From NCBI GenBank assembly GCA_944353735.1, contig CALVPU010000137.1, positions 1-5,496 of the forward strand: a stretch of 5,496 bases of DNA, in the 5' to 3' direction. The stretch comes from an uncultured Eubacteriales bacterium. Lineage in GTDB: Bacteria; Bacillota; Clostridia; Christensenellales; Aristaeellaceae. Position 1 is the stretch's first letter, and every line of letters begins with the position of its first letter. The notes below the pieces were generated by a model. That model saw only the letters and a program-made list of their open reading frames with translations. It ran no database searches and had not been told where the DNA came from. Positions 1-4,263 of the stretch are shown here, piece after piece. The position numbers and the translations under genes were made by a program.

Positions 1-45
1 TTTCGCCGTGAGAGGGCGACGTCTTAACCGCTTGACCATGGAGGC
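1..45 (-). tRNA. tRNA-Glu (anticodon CTC), 3' part outside the window
   Basis: Read on the minus strand, the sequence begins GCCTCCA (5' acceptor strand), then TG, a D-arm with stem GTC/GAC, and an anticodon arm TCGCC-CTCTCAC-GGCGA. The anticodon is CTC, which decodes GAG as glutamate. The window ends just after the anticodon stem, so the variable loop, T-arm and 3' acceptor strand are not visible. It lies one nucleotide downstream of tRNA-Gln and must be co-transcribed with it. Identity rests on the clear cloverleaf half and the anticodon. Confidence 0.9.
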
Positions 46-46
46 A

Positions 47-120
47 TGGCTGCCGAACTAGGATTCGAACCTAGACAATACGAGTCAGAGTCGTAGGTGC
101 TACCATTACACAATTCGGCA
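47..120 (-). tRNA. tRNA-Gln (anticodon CTG) with encoded CCA
   Basis: The minus strand folds into a full cloverleaf. The 7-bp acceptor is TGCCGAA/TTCGGCA, the D-arm stem is GTG/CAC, and the anticodon arm is TACGA-CTCTGAC-TCGTA. The variable region is four bases, and the T-arm is CTAGG-TTCGAAT-CCTAG. The anticodon CTG reads the glutamine codon CAG. The 3' end is G (discriminator) followed by a genome-encoded CCA at 49-47. G73 is also the discriminator of E. coli tRNA-Gln. It is the first gene of the tRNA transcription unit and is followed after one base by tRNA-Glu(CTC). Confidence 0.96.
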
Positions 121-159
121 CTGTCAACCGGAGGCTCTCGCGCCCGACCGACGTGTTAT

Positions 160-188
160 ATTATATTCCCATTTCCGCCAAAAGTCAA
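160..188 (-). promoter_or_regulatory. Sigma-A promoter of the tRNA-Gln/tRNA-Glu unit
   Basis: On the minus strand, TTGACT (188-183) is followed after exactly 17 bases by TATAAT (165-160). This is an almost perfect housekeeping promoter. Transcription should start near 153, about 33 bases before the mature 5' end of tRNA-Gln, leaving a short leader for RNase P to remove. No other gene lies between it and the tRNA, so the assignment is straightforward. Confidence 0.88.
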
Positions 189-270
189 CCCCCAATTCGC
201 AGTTTTATTTTGAATTAACAATCCCATCGACAATGTCCTTCGTTAAAATATGAATCCGGACTTCGGTTTT

Positions 271-290
271 ACTTGAATTTACTTGAACTT
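271..290 (+). repeat. Tandem 10-bp direct repeat overlapping the -35 region
   Basis: ACTTGAATTT at 271-280 is repeated as ACTTGAACTT at 281-290 with one mismatch. The second copy contains the proposed -35 hexamer (TTGAAC, 283-288) of the HPr-like gene. Copies spaced by one helical turn at a promoter could be a regulator-binding site, but two short AT-rich copies could also be chance. Confidence 0.4.
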
Positions 291-311
291 TCTGTCTATT
301 AGCGTTATGCT
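283..311 (+). promoter_or_regulatory. Putative sigma-A promoter of the HPr-like gene
   Basis: TTGAAC (283-288) is separated by 17 bases from TATGCT (306-311). Both boxes are recognisable but not ideal. The predicted start near 318 gives an untranslated leader of about 48 bases before the ATG at 366. It diverges from the tRNA promoter at 160-188. The AT-rich surroundings contrast with the GC-rich genes and support a regulatory role. Confidence 0.55.
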
Positions 312-365
312 GTATTCAGCGGTCAACGCAAAATGCAACCTGCAAATTAAGTGAGGGAACGCAAC

Positions 366-596
366 ATGAAAGCTGTCAACATCAAGCTGAGTCTCGCGGA
401 GAATGTCAAGTCCTTCGTCAACATCGCCAATCGCTACCCTTACGACATCGACCTGCGCGTCGGGCGCCATGTCGTGGACGGAAAATCCATCCTCGGCATC
501 TTCAGCCTCGACCTCTCCAAGCCGATCACGCTCGAGGTCTATTCCGATCACTGCGACGACCTCATGGAGGAACTCAAGCCCTTCATCATCGGCTGA
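366..596 (+). CDS. HPr-like (Crh-like) protein lacking the catalytic histidine
   Basis: A 76-residue protein with the HPr fold signature. The segment around residues 39-50 (GKSILGIFSLDL) matches the HPr region around the regulatory Ser46, here Ser41. The flanking SFVNIANRYPYDIDL lines up with the HPr helix that follows the active site. The active-site motif (HARP around His15 in B. subtilis HPr) is absent; the corresponding stretch is SLAENVKSF, with no histidine. By family knowledge it cannot pass phosphate from Enzyme I to sugar transporters. By analogy with Crh it may be a regulatory partner phosphorylated on serine by HPr kinase; that part is inference. ATG 366 is chosen over the GTG at 351 because GAGGG (353-357) is a Shine-Dalgarno site eight bases upstream. 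It is cytosolic, monocistronic, and followed by two hairpins. Confidence 0.85.
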   Translation: MKAVNIKLSLAENVKSFVNIANRYPYDIDLRVGRHVVDGKSILGIFSLDLSKPITLEVYSDHCDDLMEELKPFIIG

Positions 597-626
597 GCCG
601 CGCTCCCAAGATATACATCGGATGCA

Positions 627-670
627 CGCAAGCGCCCTCCGTCCGCCTGACTGGACGGAGGGCGCTTGCG
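627..670. terminator. Perfect 18-bp GC-rich hairpin between convergent genes
   Basis: Bases 627-644 pair without mismatch with 653-670, leaving an 8-base loop (GCCTGACT). The hairpin lies 30 bases after the stop codon of the HPr-like gene and in the converging region with the HAD gene. Neither side carries a run of T, so as an intrinsic terminator it is incomplete. It may instead block 3' exonucleases or act as a bidirectional terminator. Confidence 0.55.
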
Positions 671-743
671 ATGTTGGGTGGAACTGGCAGACTGTCAAAG
701 CGCGAAAAGACCTGCCGACCGGACACGCAGGGAGATCCGGCAA

Positions 744-773
744 GGGAAGCAAAAAACGCTCCCTGTTTATTTA
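744..773 (+). terminator. Putative intrinsic terminator downstream of the HPr-like gene
   Basis: GGGAAGC (744-750) pairs with GCTCCC (758-763) through one bulged A around an A-rich loop. A T-rich tail TGTTTATTT follows on the plus strand. This is the classical order for a terminator reading out of the HPr-like gene toward the convergent HAD gene. The minus-strand side has no T-rich tail. A separate small stem, CCGGA/TCCGG, sits at 719-740. Confidence 0.5.
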
Positions 774-821
774 CAGCCAACGCGCATCGTGCACCTGCGT
801 CCCTGCCGGCGCCCGTCGCGC

Positions 822-1508
822 CTATGCCGGCTGCAGCGCGGCGTCCAGAGCGTCTTCCAGCGTCCGCGCCTCGTATTCGCAGTGCACGCTGTCGGGCAGC
901 GCGCGACCGCCGGGATTGTACCAGCAGACGTCCACCCCGGCGCGGTTGGCGCCGAGCACGTCGCTGAATACGCCGTCGCCGATCATCAGCGCCCGCGAGG
1001 GCGGCGTGTCGCCCAGCGCAATGGCGAATATGCGCGGGTCGGGCTTGGCGGCGCCAACCTCCTCGGAGATCACCACCGCGCTCAGCAGCGGCTGGATCGG
1101 CGAGCGCGACAGGCGGCCGCGCTGGATCTCGGCGATGCCGTTGGTCAACAGCACCACGCGCCGCTGCGCCGCGAGCGCGCGCACGAACGCCTCCGCGCCC
1201 GGCAGCAAAATCGCCTGCTCGCCGAGCAGACCGGCGAAGCGCTTCGCCACCGCGCGTGGGTCATCATCGCGCGATTTCTGCCGCAGGAAGCGGCGAAAGC
1301 GCTCGACCTGCAGCGTCTCCTGCGTCATCTCGCCGCGCTCGAGCGCCTCCCAGCAGGCGTGGTTGATCGCCTGATACTCGTCGTATACCGTCGGCGACGC
1401 CAGCCCCAGTTCCACCATCAGCCGCCCGACGGCATTGCGGTTGCCCGCCTGAAAGTCAAAGATCGTATCGTCCGCATCGAGCAGTACGCACTCGTATTTC
1501 GACCGCAT
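822..1508 (-). CDS. HAD-superfamily hydrolase, YjjG/YfnB-type pyrimidine 5'-nucleotidase
   Basis: A 228-residue cytosolic HAD phosphatase with all four motifs in order. Motif I is DADDT (nucleophile Asp11, acid Asp13). Motif II is LLTNG (Thr122). Motif III is Lys155 in AAKPDP. Motif IV is GDGVFSD (Asp178, Asp183). Residues 18-100 form the helical cap typical of subfamily I. Length and the DDTIFDF start of motif I resemble the YjjG family, which removes phosphate from dUMP, dTMP and non-canonical pyrimidine nucleotides; the exact substrate here is inferred. The frame is open up to an ATG at 1574, but the ATG at 1508 is chosen. It has AGGAGGG (1521-1515) six bases upstream and the domain begins right after it. 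The gene stands alone, convergent with the HPr-like gene and divergent from the glycosidase operon. It ends in TAG. Confidence 0.88.
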   Translation of the reverse strand: MRSKYECVLLDADDTIFDFQAGNRNAVGRLMVELGLASPTVYDEYQAINHACWEALERGEMTQETLQVERFRRFLRQKSRDDDPRAVAKRFAGLLGEQAILLPGAEAFVRALAAQRRVVLLTNGIAEIQRGRLSRSPIQPLLSAVVISEEVGAAKPDPRIFAIALGDTPPSRALMIGDGVFSDVLGANRAGVDVCWYNPGGRALPDSVHCEYEARTLEDALDAALQPA

Positions 1509-1514
1509 AAAACG

Positions 1515-1521
1515 CCCTCCT
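1515..1521 (-). promoter_or_regulatory. Ribosome binding site fixing the HAD gene start
   Basis: Minus-strand AGGAGGG lies six bases before ATG 1508-1506. The alternative upstream ATG at 1574 lies essentially at or before the predicted transcription start, so it can be excluded. Confidence 0.85.
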
Positions 1522-1562
1522 GTATGATCGCCTGAAAGCTGCATAACCCTTTGCGCAAGCAC

Positions 1563-1571
1563 AGTATAACA
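1563..1571 (-). promoter_or_regulatory. Extended -10 promoter of the HAD nucleotidase gene
   Basis: Minus-strand TGTTATACT combines the TGn extension with a good -10 box (TATACT, 1568-1563). The -35 position 17 bases upstream is only TTTATT, which is tolerable for extended -10 promoters. Predicted transcription start is near 1556, giving a leader of about 48 bases. Confidence 0.6.
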
Positions 1572-1579
1572 CAACGAAC

Positions 1580-1609
1580 ATCAAAAATAAAGCCCAGCGA
1601 GCTGGCTTT
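1580..1609 (-). terminator. Intrinsic-terminator-like hairpin upstream of the HAD promoter
   Basis: On the minus strand AAAGCC-AG and CT-GGCTTT pair with one bulged G around a CTCG loop. ATTTTTG follows directly, which is the form of an intrinsic terminator. It sits just upstream of the HAD promoter and after the start of the divergent glycosidase gene. It would therefore stop minus-strand transcription arriving antisense through the glycosidase operon. The plus-strand reading has a weaker tail (TTTGTTCC). Confidence 0.5.
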
Positions 1610-1610
1610 G

Positions 1611-1625
1611 TTCCGGTTGCCGGAA
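1611..1625. promoter_or_regulatory. 15-bp palindrome in a putative glycosidase promoter region
   Basis: TTCCGG-TTG-CCGGAA is a perfect inverted repeat one base from the preceding hairpin. It lies directly before TAAAATATTTA (1626-1636), the only plausible -10 area for the plus-strand gene. With TTGTTC (1608-1613) as a -35 and 17 bases to TATTTA, the palindrome would fill the spacer, the position of an operator. Both boxes are weak and the promoter call is tentative. Confidence 0.35.
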
Positions 1626-1673
1626 TAAAATATTTACAAACCGCATGTCTTTCATCAATTTTACGTTTTTACT

Positions 1674-1679
1674 AAAGGG
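1674..1679 (+). promoter_or_regulatory. Ribosome binding site deciding the glycosidase start
   Basis: AAAGGG is nine bases before ATG 1689 but directly abuts the in-frame ATG at 1680. The spacing therefore favours 1689 as the start, removing three residues (MSK) from the longest reading. Confidence 0.65.
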
Positions 1680-1688
1680 ATGAGCAAA

Positions 1689-2750
1689 ATGCGCCGAAAA
1701 TTCAAGCCCTCCCCGCGGCGTCCTCTGCCGCTTGGCTGGGTGATCGCCGCCCACGTGATCGCGCTGGGCGTGGCGCTGCTGCTCTATGCGCTGCCGCACC
1801 ACGTCATCCCCCGCGAGGGACAATCGCTTGGGCTGCGCTCGGTGCGCGGCGGCGCCGTGGAGACGATCGCGTCCGGCACGCCGACCGCCTCCCCGCAGCC
1901 GTCCGCCAGCGCCACTCCTGCGCAGTCGCCGCTTTCCAGCGCGAGTCCCGCTCCGGCGTCCTCTCCCTCCCCGTCCCCGGAAGCGATCGTCGGCGATTTT
2001 CGCGCACGCTTCGCCGACCGCTTCACCGACGGCGCGGTCGAGGTCACGGAAAACAGCTACCGCAGTGCCGACCTCAACATCACAGTGTTCGACGGGCGCT
2101 ATGAGGGCAGCGTCTACCATGCCGCGGACATCTACATCGCCGACATCGAGTGTCTGGCGACGGCGTTCGCGCACGACACCTACGGCTCTGGATACGCCGA
2201 GGACCCCGGCGCGATCGCGCAGCGCTGGGGCAGCGTGGTCGCGCTCAGCGGCGACTATTACGGCGCGCACGACGGCGGCATCGTCGTGCGCAACGGCGTG
2301 CTCTACCGCAACGGCCTGAACCAGAACGACCTGTGCGTGCTGTACTGGGACGGCACGATGCGCACATTCAGCCCCAGCGGCTTCGACGTCGAGGCGGAGC
2401 TCGCCAACGGCGCGTATCAGGTGTGGTGCTTCGGGCCGATGCTGCTGGACGAGTCCGGGCAGCCGATGACGCGCTTCAACAGCAACGTCACTCCCCGCAA
2501 TCCCCGCGCCGCCATCGGCTTCTACGAGCCGGGACACTACTGCTTCGTGATGGTCGAGGGGCGCACGGAAGAATCCGAAGGGCTCTCGCTCGAGGAACTG
2601 TCGCAGCTGATGTACGACATGGGCTGCACCGCCGCCTACAACCTCGACGGCGGACAGAGCGCCGCGCTGCTGATGGGATCGTCGACGGTCGGCGGCGTGG
2701 ACAGCCGCTCCATCAGCGACATCGTCATGGTGCTCGAGCGCACGCGCTGA
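1689..2750 (+). CDS. Membrane-anchored phosphodiester glycosidase family protein (NAGPA/DUF2233 fold)
   Basis: A 353-residue protein. A basic N-terminus is followed by one hydrophobic segment (about 16-36), likely an uncleaved anchor placing the rest outside the cell. Residues 62-97 are a Pro/Ser/Ala/Thr linker. The globular domain (about 120-351) has family hallmarks: SGDYYG (187-192), GPMLLD (249-254), NPRAAIGF (271-278) and NLDGGQSAAL (318-327). These match the phosphodiester glycosidase domain of the human uncovering enzyme (NAGPA) and its many bacterial relatives. Family members cleave a sugar from a phosphodiester; in bacteria, cell-wall or exopolysaccharide substrates are assumed, not shown here. 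It is the first gene of a two-gene operon, with 39 bases to the next start. The end of the domain coincides with the stop codon, so it is full length. Confidence 0.87.
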   Translation: MRRKFKPSPRRPLPLGWVIAAHVIALGVALLLYALPHHVIPREGQSLGLRSVRGGAVETIASGTPTASPQPSASATPAQSPLSSASPAPASSPSPSPEAIVGDFRARFADRFTDGAVEVTENSYRSADLNITVFDGRYEGSVYHAADIYIADIECLATAFAHDTYGSGYAEDPGAIAQRWGSVVALSGDYYGAHDGGIVVRNGVLYRNGLNQNDLCVLYWDGTMRTFSPSGFDVEAELANGAYQVWCFGPMLLDESGQPMTRFNSNVTPRNPRAAIGFYEPGHYCFVMVEGRTEESEGLSLEELSQLMYDMGCTAAYNLDGGQSAALLMGSSTVGGVDSRSISDIVMVLERTR

Positions 2751-2789
2751 GCCCGGCAAGCGACCGACGGCAAAGGAGGAACCGGCGCC

Positions 2790-3275
2790 ATGCGACGCGC
2801 CCTGCGAATACTGCCCCACGCGGCGATCCTGTTCGCGAACATGTACTACGTATTCTACGGCATCGACCGCGTGAACCGGCAGATGAACTTCATCGACAAC
2901 CGCCTGACAAAGGGATTGCTGGCACTGATGTGCGCCGCTGTGGCGCTGCGCTGGACCACGCTGCGCGCGGCGGCGCGCCGCAACCGCCACAGGCGCGACC
3001 GGCATGCCGTCAGCGCCGGCGCACTGCTGTTGCTCGCGGAGCTGATCCTCGCGGCAGGCTTCGCGGTTATGCTGCTCATCGACTGGACGGCTCCGGCGCG
3101 AATGCCGGTGCGCAGCGAGTTTGCCAAGGCATGGCTGCTGGCGCTGTGCGCCGTCTCGCAGGTCAACGCCATCCGCGCCGCCGCTTCCGACCGCGCGGAG
3201 ATGCGCGACGAGCGCTTTTACGCGCGCGATTCCCGCCCGCGGGAACATTCCGCGCACGCGCGCGGGCACAGTTGA
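2790..3275 (+). CDS. Small multi-pass membrane protein, partner of the glycosidase gene
   Basis: A 161-residue protein of unknown function. Hydrophobic segments lie at about 5-25, 41-55, 74-97 and possibly 112-129, so three or four membrane passes are expected. A basic loop (about 59-72, rich in Arg) is probably cytoplasmic. The stretch NMYYVFYGIDRVNRQMNFIDNR (17-38, aromatic and polar) looks like the conserved functional part. AAAGGAGG (2772-2779), ten bases before ATG 2790, is a strong ribosome site. The gene follows the glycosidase by 39 bases on the same strand, so they are almost certainly co-transcribed and may act together at the membrane. The last residues (about 154-161, HSAHARGHS) are encoded by DNA resembling the downstream repeat unit, so the C-terminus may be a repeat-derived extension. 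No function is assigned. Confidence 0.75.
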   Translation: MRRALRILPHAAILFANMYYVFYGIDRVNRQMNFIDNRLTKGLLALMCAAVALRWTTLRAAARRNRHRRDRHAVSAGALLLLAELILAAGFAVMLLIDWTAPARMPVRSEFAKAWLLALCAVSQVNAIRAAASDRAEMRDERFYARDSRPREHSAHARGHS

Positions 3276-3647
3276 GCGTCGACAGCGCGAATGCTCCCAA
3301 TCCAGCAGGGGCGTTTCGCACATGCGCGAGCGCAGCAGCGATGTCCGATGACCATCGCGCGCCCAGCGCCGGGGATCGCTCCGCACACGCGCGCGAGCGC
3401 AGCGGCGATGTTCGATGACCACCGCGTGCCCAGCGCCGGGGGGCTCCGCACACGCACGCGAGCGCAGCGGCGATGTCCGATGACCATCGCGCGCCCAGCG
3501 CCGGGGAGCGCTCCGCGCACGCACGCGAGCGCAGCGGCGATGTTCGATGACCATCACGCGCCCCAACGCCGGAGAATACTCCGCGCGCGAATACAGTTCT
3601 GTGGCAATCATAGGGGCGCAACATGGCGTGAGCGGGGACTGTTCGCC
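3251..3647. repeat. Tandem array of about six 65-68 bp units
   Basis: Taking CGCRCAYGC as the unit start, units run 3251-3316 (diverged), 3317-3381, 3382-3446, 3447-3513, 3514-3581 and 3582-3647 (diverged). The four central copies share the core GCGATGTYCGATGACCA and a CCCAGCGCCGGGG-like 3' half. They are contiguous with no unique spacers, so this is not CRISPR. Unit lengths are not multiples of three, which argues against one coding frame. Units 1 and 3 carry TCC and units 2 and 4 carry TTC in the core, and equivalent points are 132 bp apart. This suggests growth by duplicating a two-unit block. Each central unit ends near a small GGAG/CTCC-type stem, perfect at 3505-3514 and as GGAG-AATA-CTCC at 3571-3582. 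Confidence 0.85.
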
Positions 3648-3673
3648 CTCGCGCGAATGCAGTTCTGCCGGCC

Positions 3674-3763
3674 GCGCAGCCTGCGTCCGGCACAAGGGCA
3701 CGCCTGGGGTCCAATTCCGACCCCGCTGTTGGCGCGCAACCTGCGTCCGGCGCAGGGGAACGC
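3674..3763. repeat. Two 30-bp copies spaced 60 bp, with stem-loop core
   Basis: Positions 3674-3703 and 3734-3763 share 26 of 30 bases around the motif CCTGCGTCCGG. In the second copy CCTGCG (3740-3745) and CGCAGG (3751-3756) form a perfect stem. In the first copy the 3' arm is CACAAGG and the stem is weakened. The region follows directly on the 66-bp array. It may be a further diverged part of it or a separate short repeat. Confidence 0.6.
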
Positions 3764-3833
3764 TTTCCGCCGCAGGCGTGGCGGAAGCGAAGGCCCGCCT
3801 GCGGAAGCATAGCGGAGGCGGATAAAGTCCGCC
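3706..3833. repeat. Cluster of four short stem-loops
   Basis: Stems in order are GGGGTC/GACCCC (3706-3711 with 3719-3724), CCTGCG/CGCAGG (3740-3745 with 3751-3756), CGCTTTCCGCC/GGCGGAAGCG with one bulged T (3761-3771 with 3780-3789), and GGCGGA/TCCGCC (3817-3822 with 3828-3833). GC-rich DNA gives chance stems, but four in 130 bases with small loops is dense. None is followed by a T-run, so they are not obvious terminators. Confidence 0.5.
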
Positions 3834-4026
3834 GCGCATGCATTCAACGCGGCACGAGGCGGACGAGCAAATCGCCCATGCGCGGCACAGGCTTCGTTCC
3901 TGCAATCGCAGCGCGCTCCGCGGAAAAACACCGTGGCGCGGTGGGGCATCGTGCGCGTCGTCGAGCAGGTCAGCGGCGCGCCCCCACGACAAGACGCGGC
4001 GATGTATCCGATACGACGCAAAGCGC

Positions 4027-4071
4027 AAGGCGCTGGGATAGAGGTTCCACAGACCTCGATCCCAGCGCCTT
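4027..4071. terminator. Long hairpin downstream of proA (possible terminator)
   Basis: Bases 4027-4045 pair with 4053-4071: 18 base pairs and a single A.G mismatch (4040/4058), around the 7-base loop TCCACAG. It is the strongest structure between the convergent gene ends and lies about 190 bases past the proA stop codon. The tail after it is only TTGCGCTTTGCG on the minus strand and TTCC on the plus strand, so classical U-tract termination is not supported. A dispersed hairpin element or RNA 3'-end stabiliser is equally possible. Confidence 0.5.
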
Positions 4072-4155
4072 TCCACTTCCGCAGACGGGTGTCCGGCAAA
4101 CGGCGTGTCCCTTACGGGGATTCGTCCTGCCGCGCGCTCGCGCAACGCCTTCCGT

Positions 4156-4189
4156 GCGCTCGCTAGCGCCATTCTCCGCGCTTTCGCGG
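4156..4189. repeat. Two small adjacent hairpins near the proA 3' end
   Basis: GCGCT-CGCT-AGCGC (4156-4169) and CCGCG-CTTT-CGCGG (4176-4189) are perfect 5-bp stems with 4-base loops, seven bases apart. On the minus strand they would lie in the untranslated tail of the proA transcript, 75-110 bases past the stop. There is no T-run. They could be REP-like or chance. Confidence 0.35.
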
Positions 4190-4263
4190 TGCGGCGGTCC
4201 GGTCGCCGTCCTCCACGCGCCGGTGCGCGGCGGACATGCGTCCGGCCTGCCGTCCGCGCCGTC

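Larger units (their letters stand above)
3276..4263. other. Long non-coding, repeat- and hairpin-rich intergenic region
   Basis: This 988-base stretch lies between the convergent ends of the membrane-protein operon and proA. It holds the 66-bp array, a 60-bp-spaced duplication and at least seven stem-loops. I find no open frame with a recognisable domain, Shine-Dalgarno site and sensible composition. Frames present are Arg/Ala/Pro-rich and change with the repeat phase. No transposase, tRNA, integrase or CRISPR repeat is visible, and no clear promoter could be defended. Confidence 0.75.

Noticed and set aside
365..378. A possible CcpA-type cre site (TGAAAGCTGTCA) at the HPr-like start codon.
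   Set aside because: The central CG of the cre consensus is missing and the match lies within coding sequence; it is too weak to report as an operator.
403..1535. Plus-strand frames of 289-323 codons across the HPr-like gene and the HAD gene.
   Set aside because: They are shadows of the HPr-like gene in another frame and of the minus-strand nucleotidase. They are Arg/Ser/Ala-rich and lack start signals, and they cross two hairpins.
3317..3581. CRISPR array candidate, because of regularly spaced repeats.
   Set aside because: The repeats are contiguous, 65-68 bp long and imperfect, with no unique spacers between conserved repeats and no cas gene nearby.
3163..3843. Repeat-containing minus-strand frames of 100-226 codons over the tandem array, looking like a repeat protein.
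   Set aside because: Unit lengths of 65, 65, 67 and 68 are not multiples of three, so the same DNA unit is translated in different frames. No ribosome site or recognisable fold supports translation.
3276..4263. Mobile element or prophage remnant in the long intergenic region.
   Set aside because: No transposase or integrase fragment, no flanking target duplication and no terminal inverted repeats could be found by eye; only repeats and hairpins are visible.
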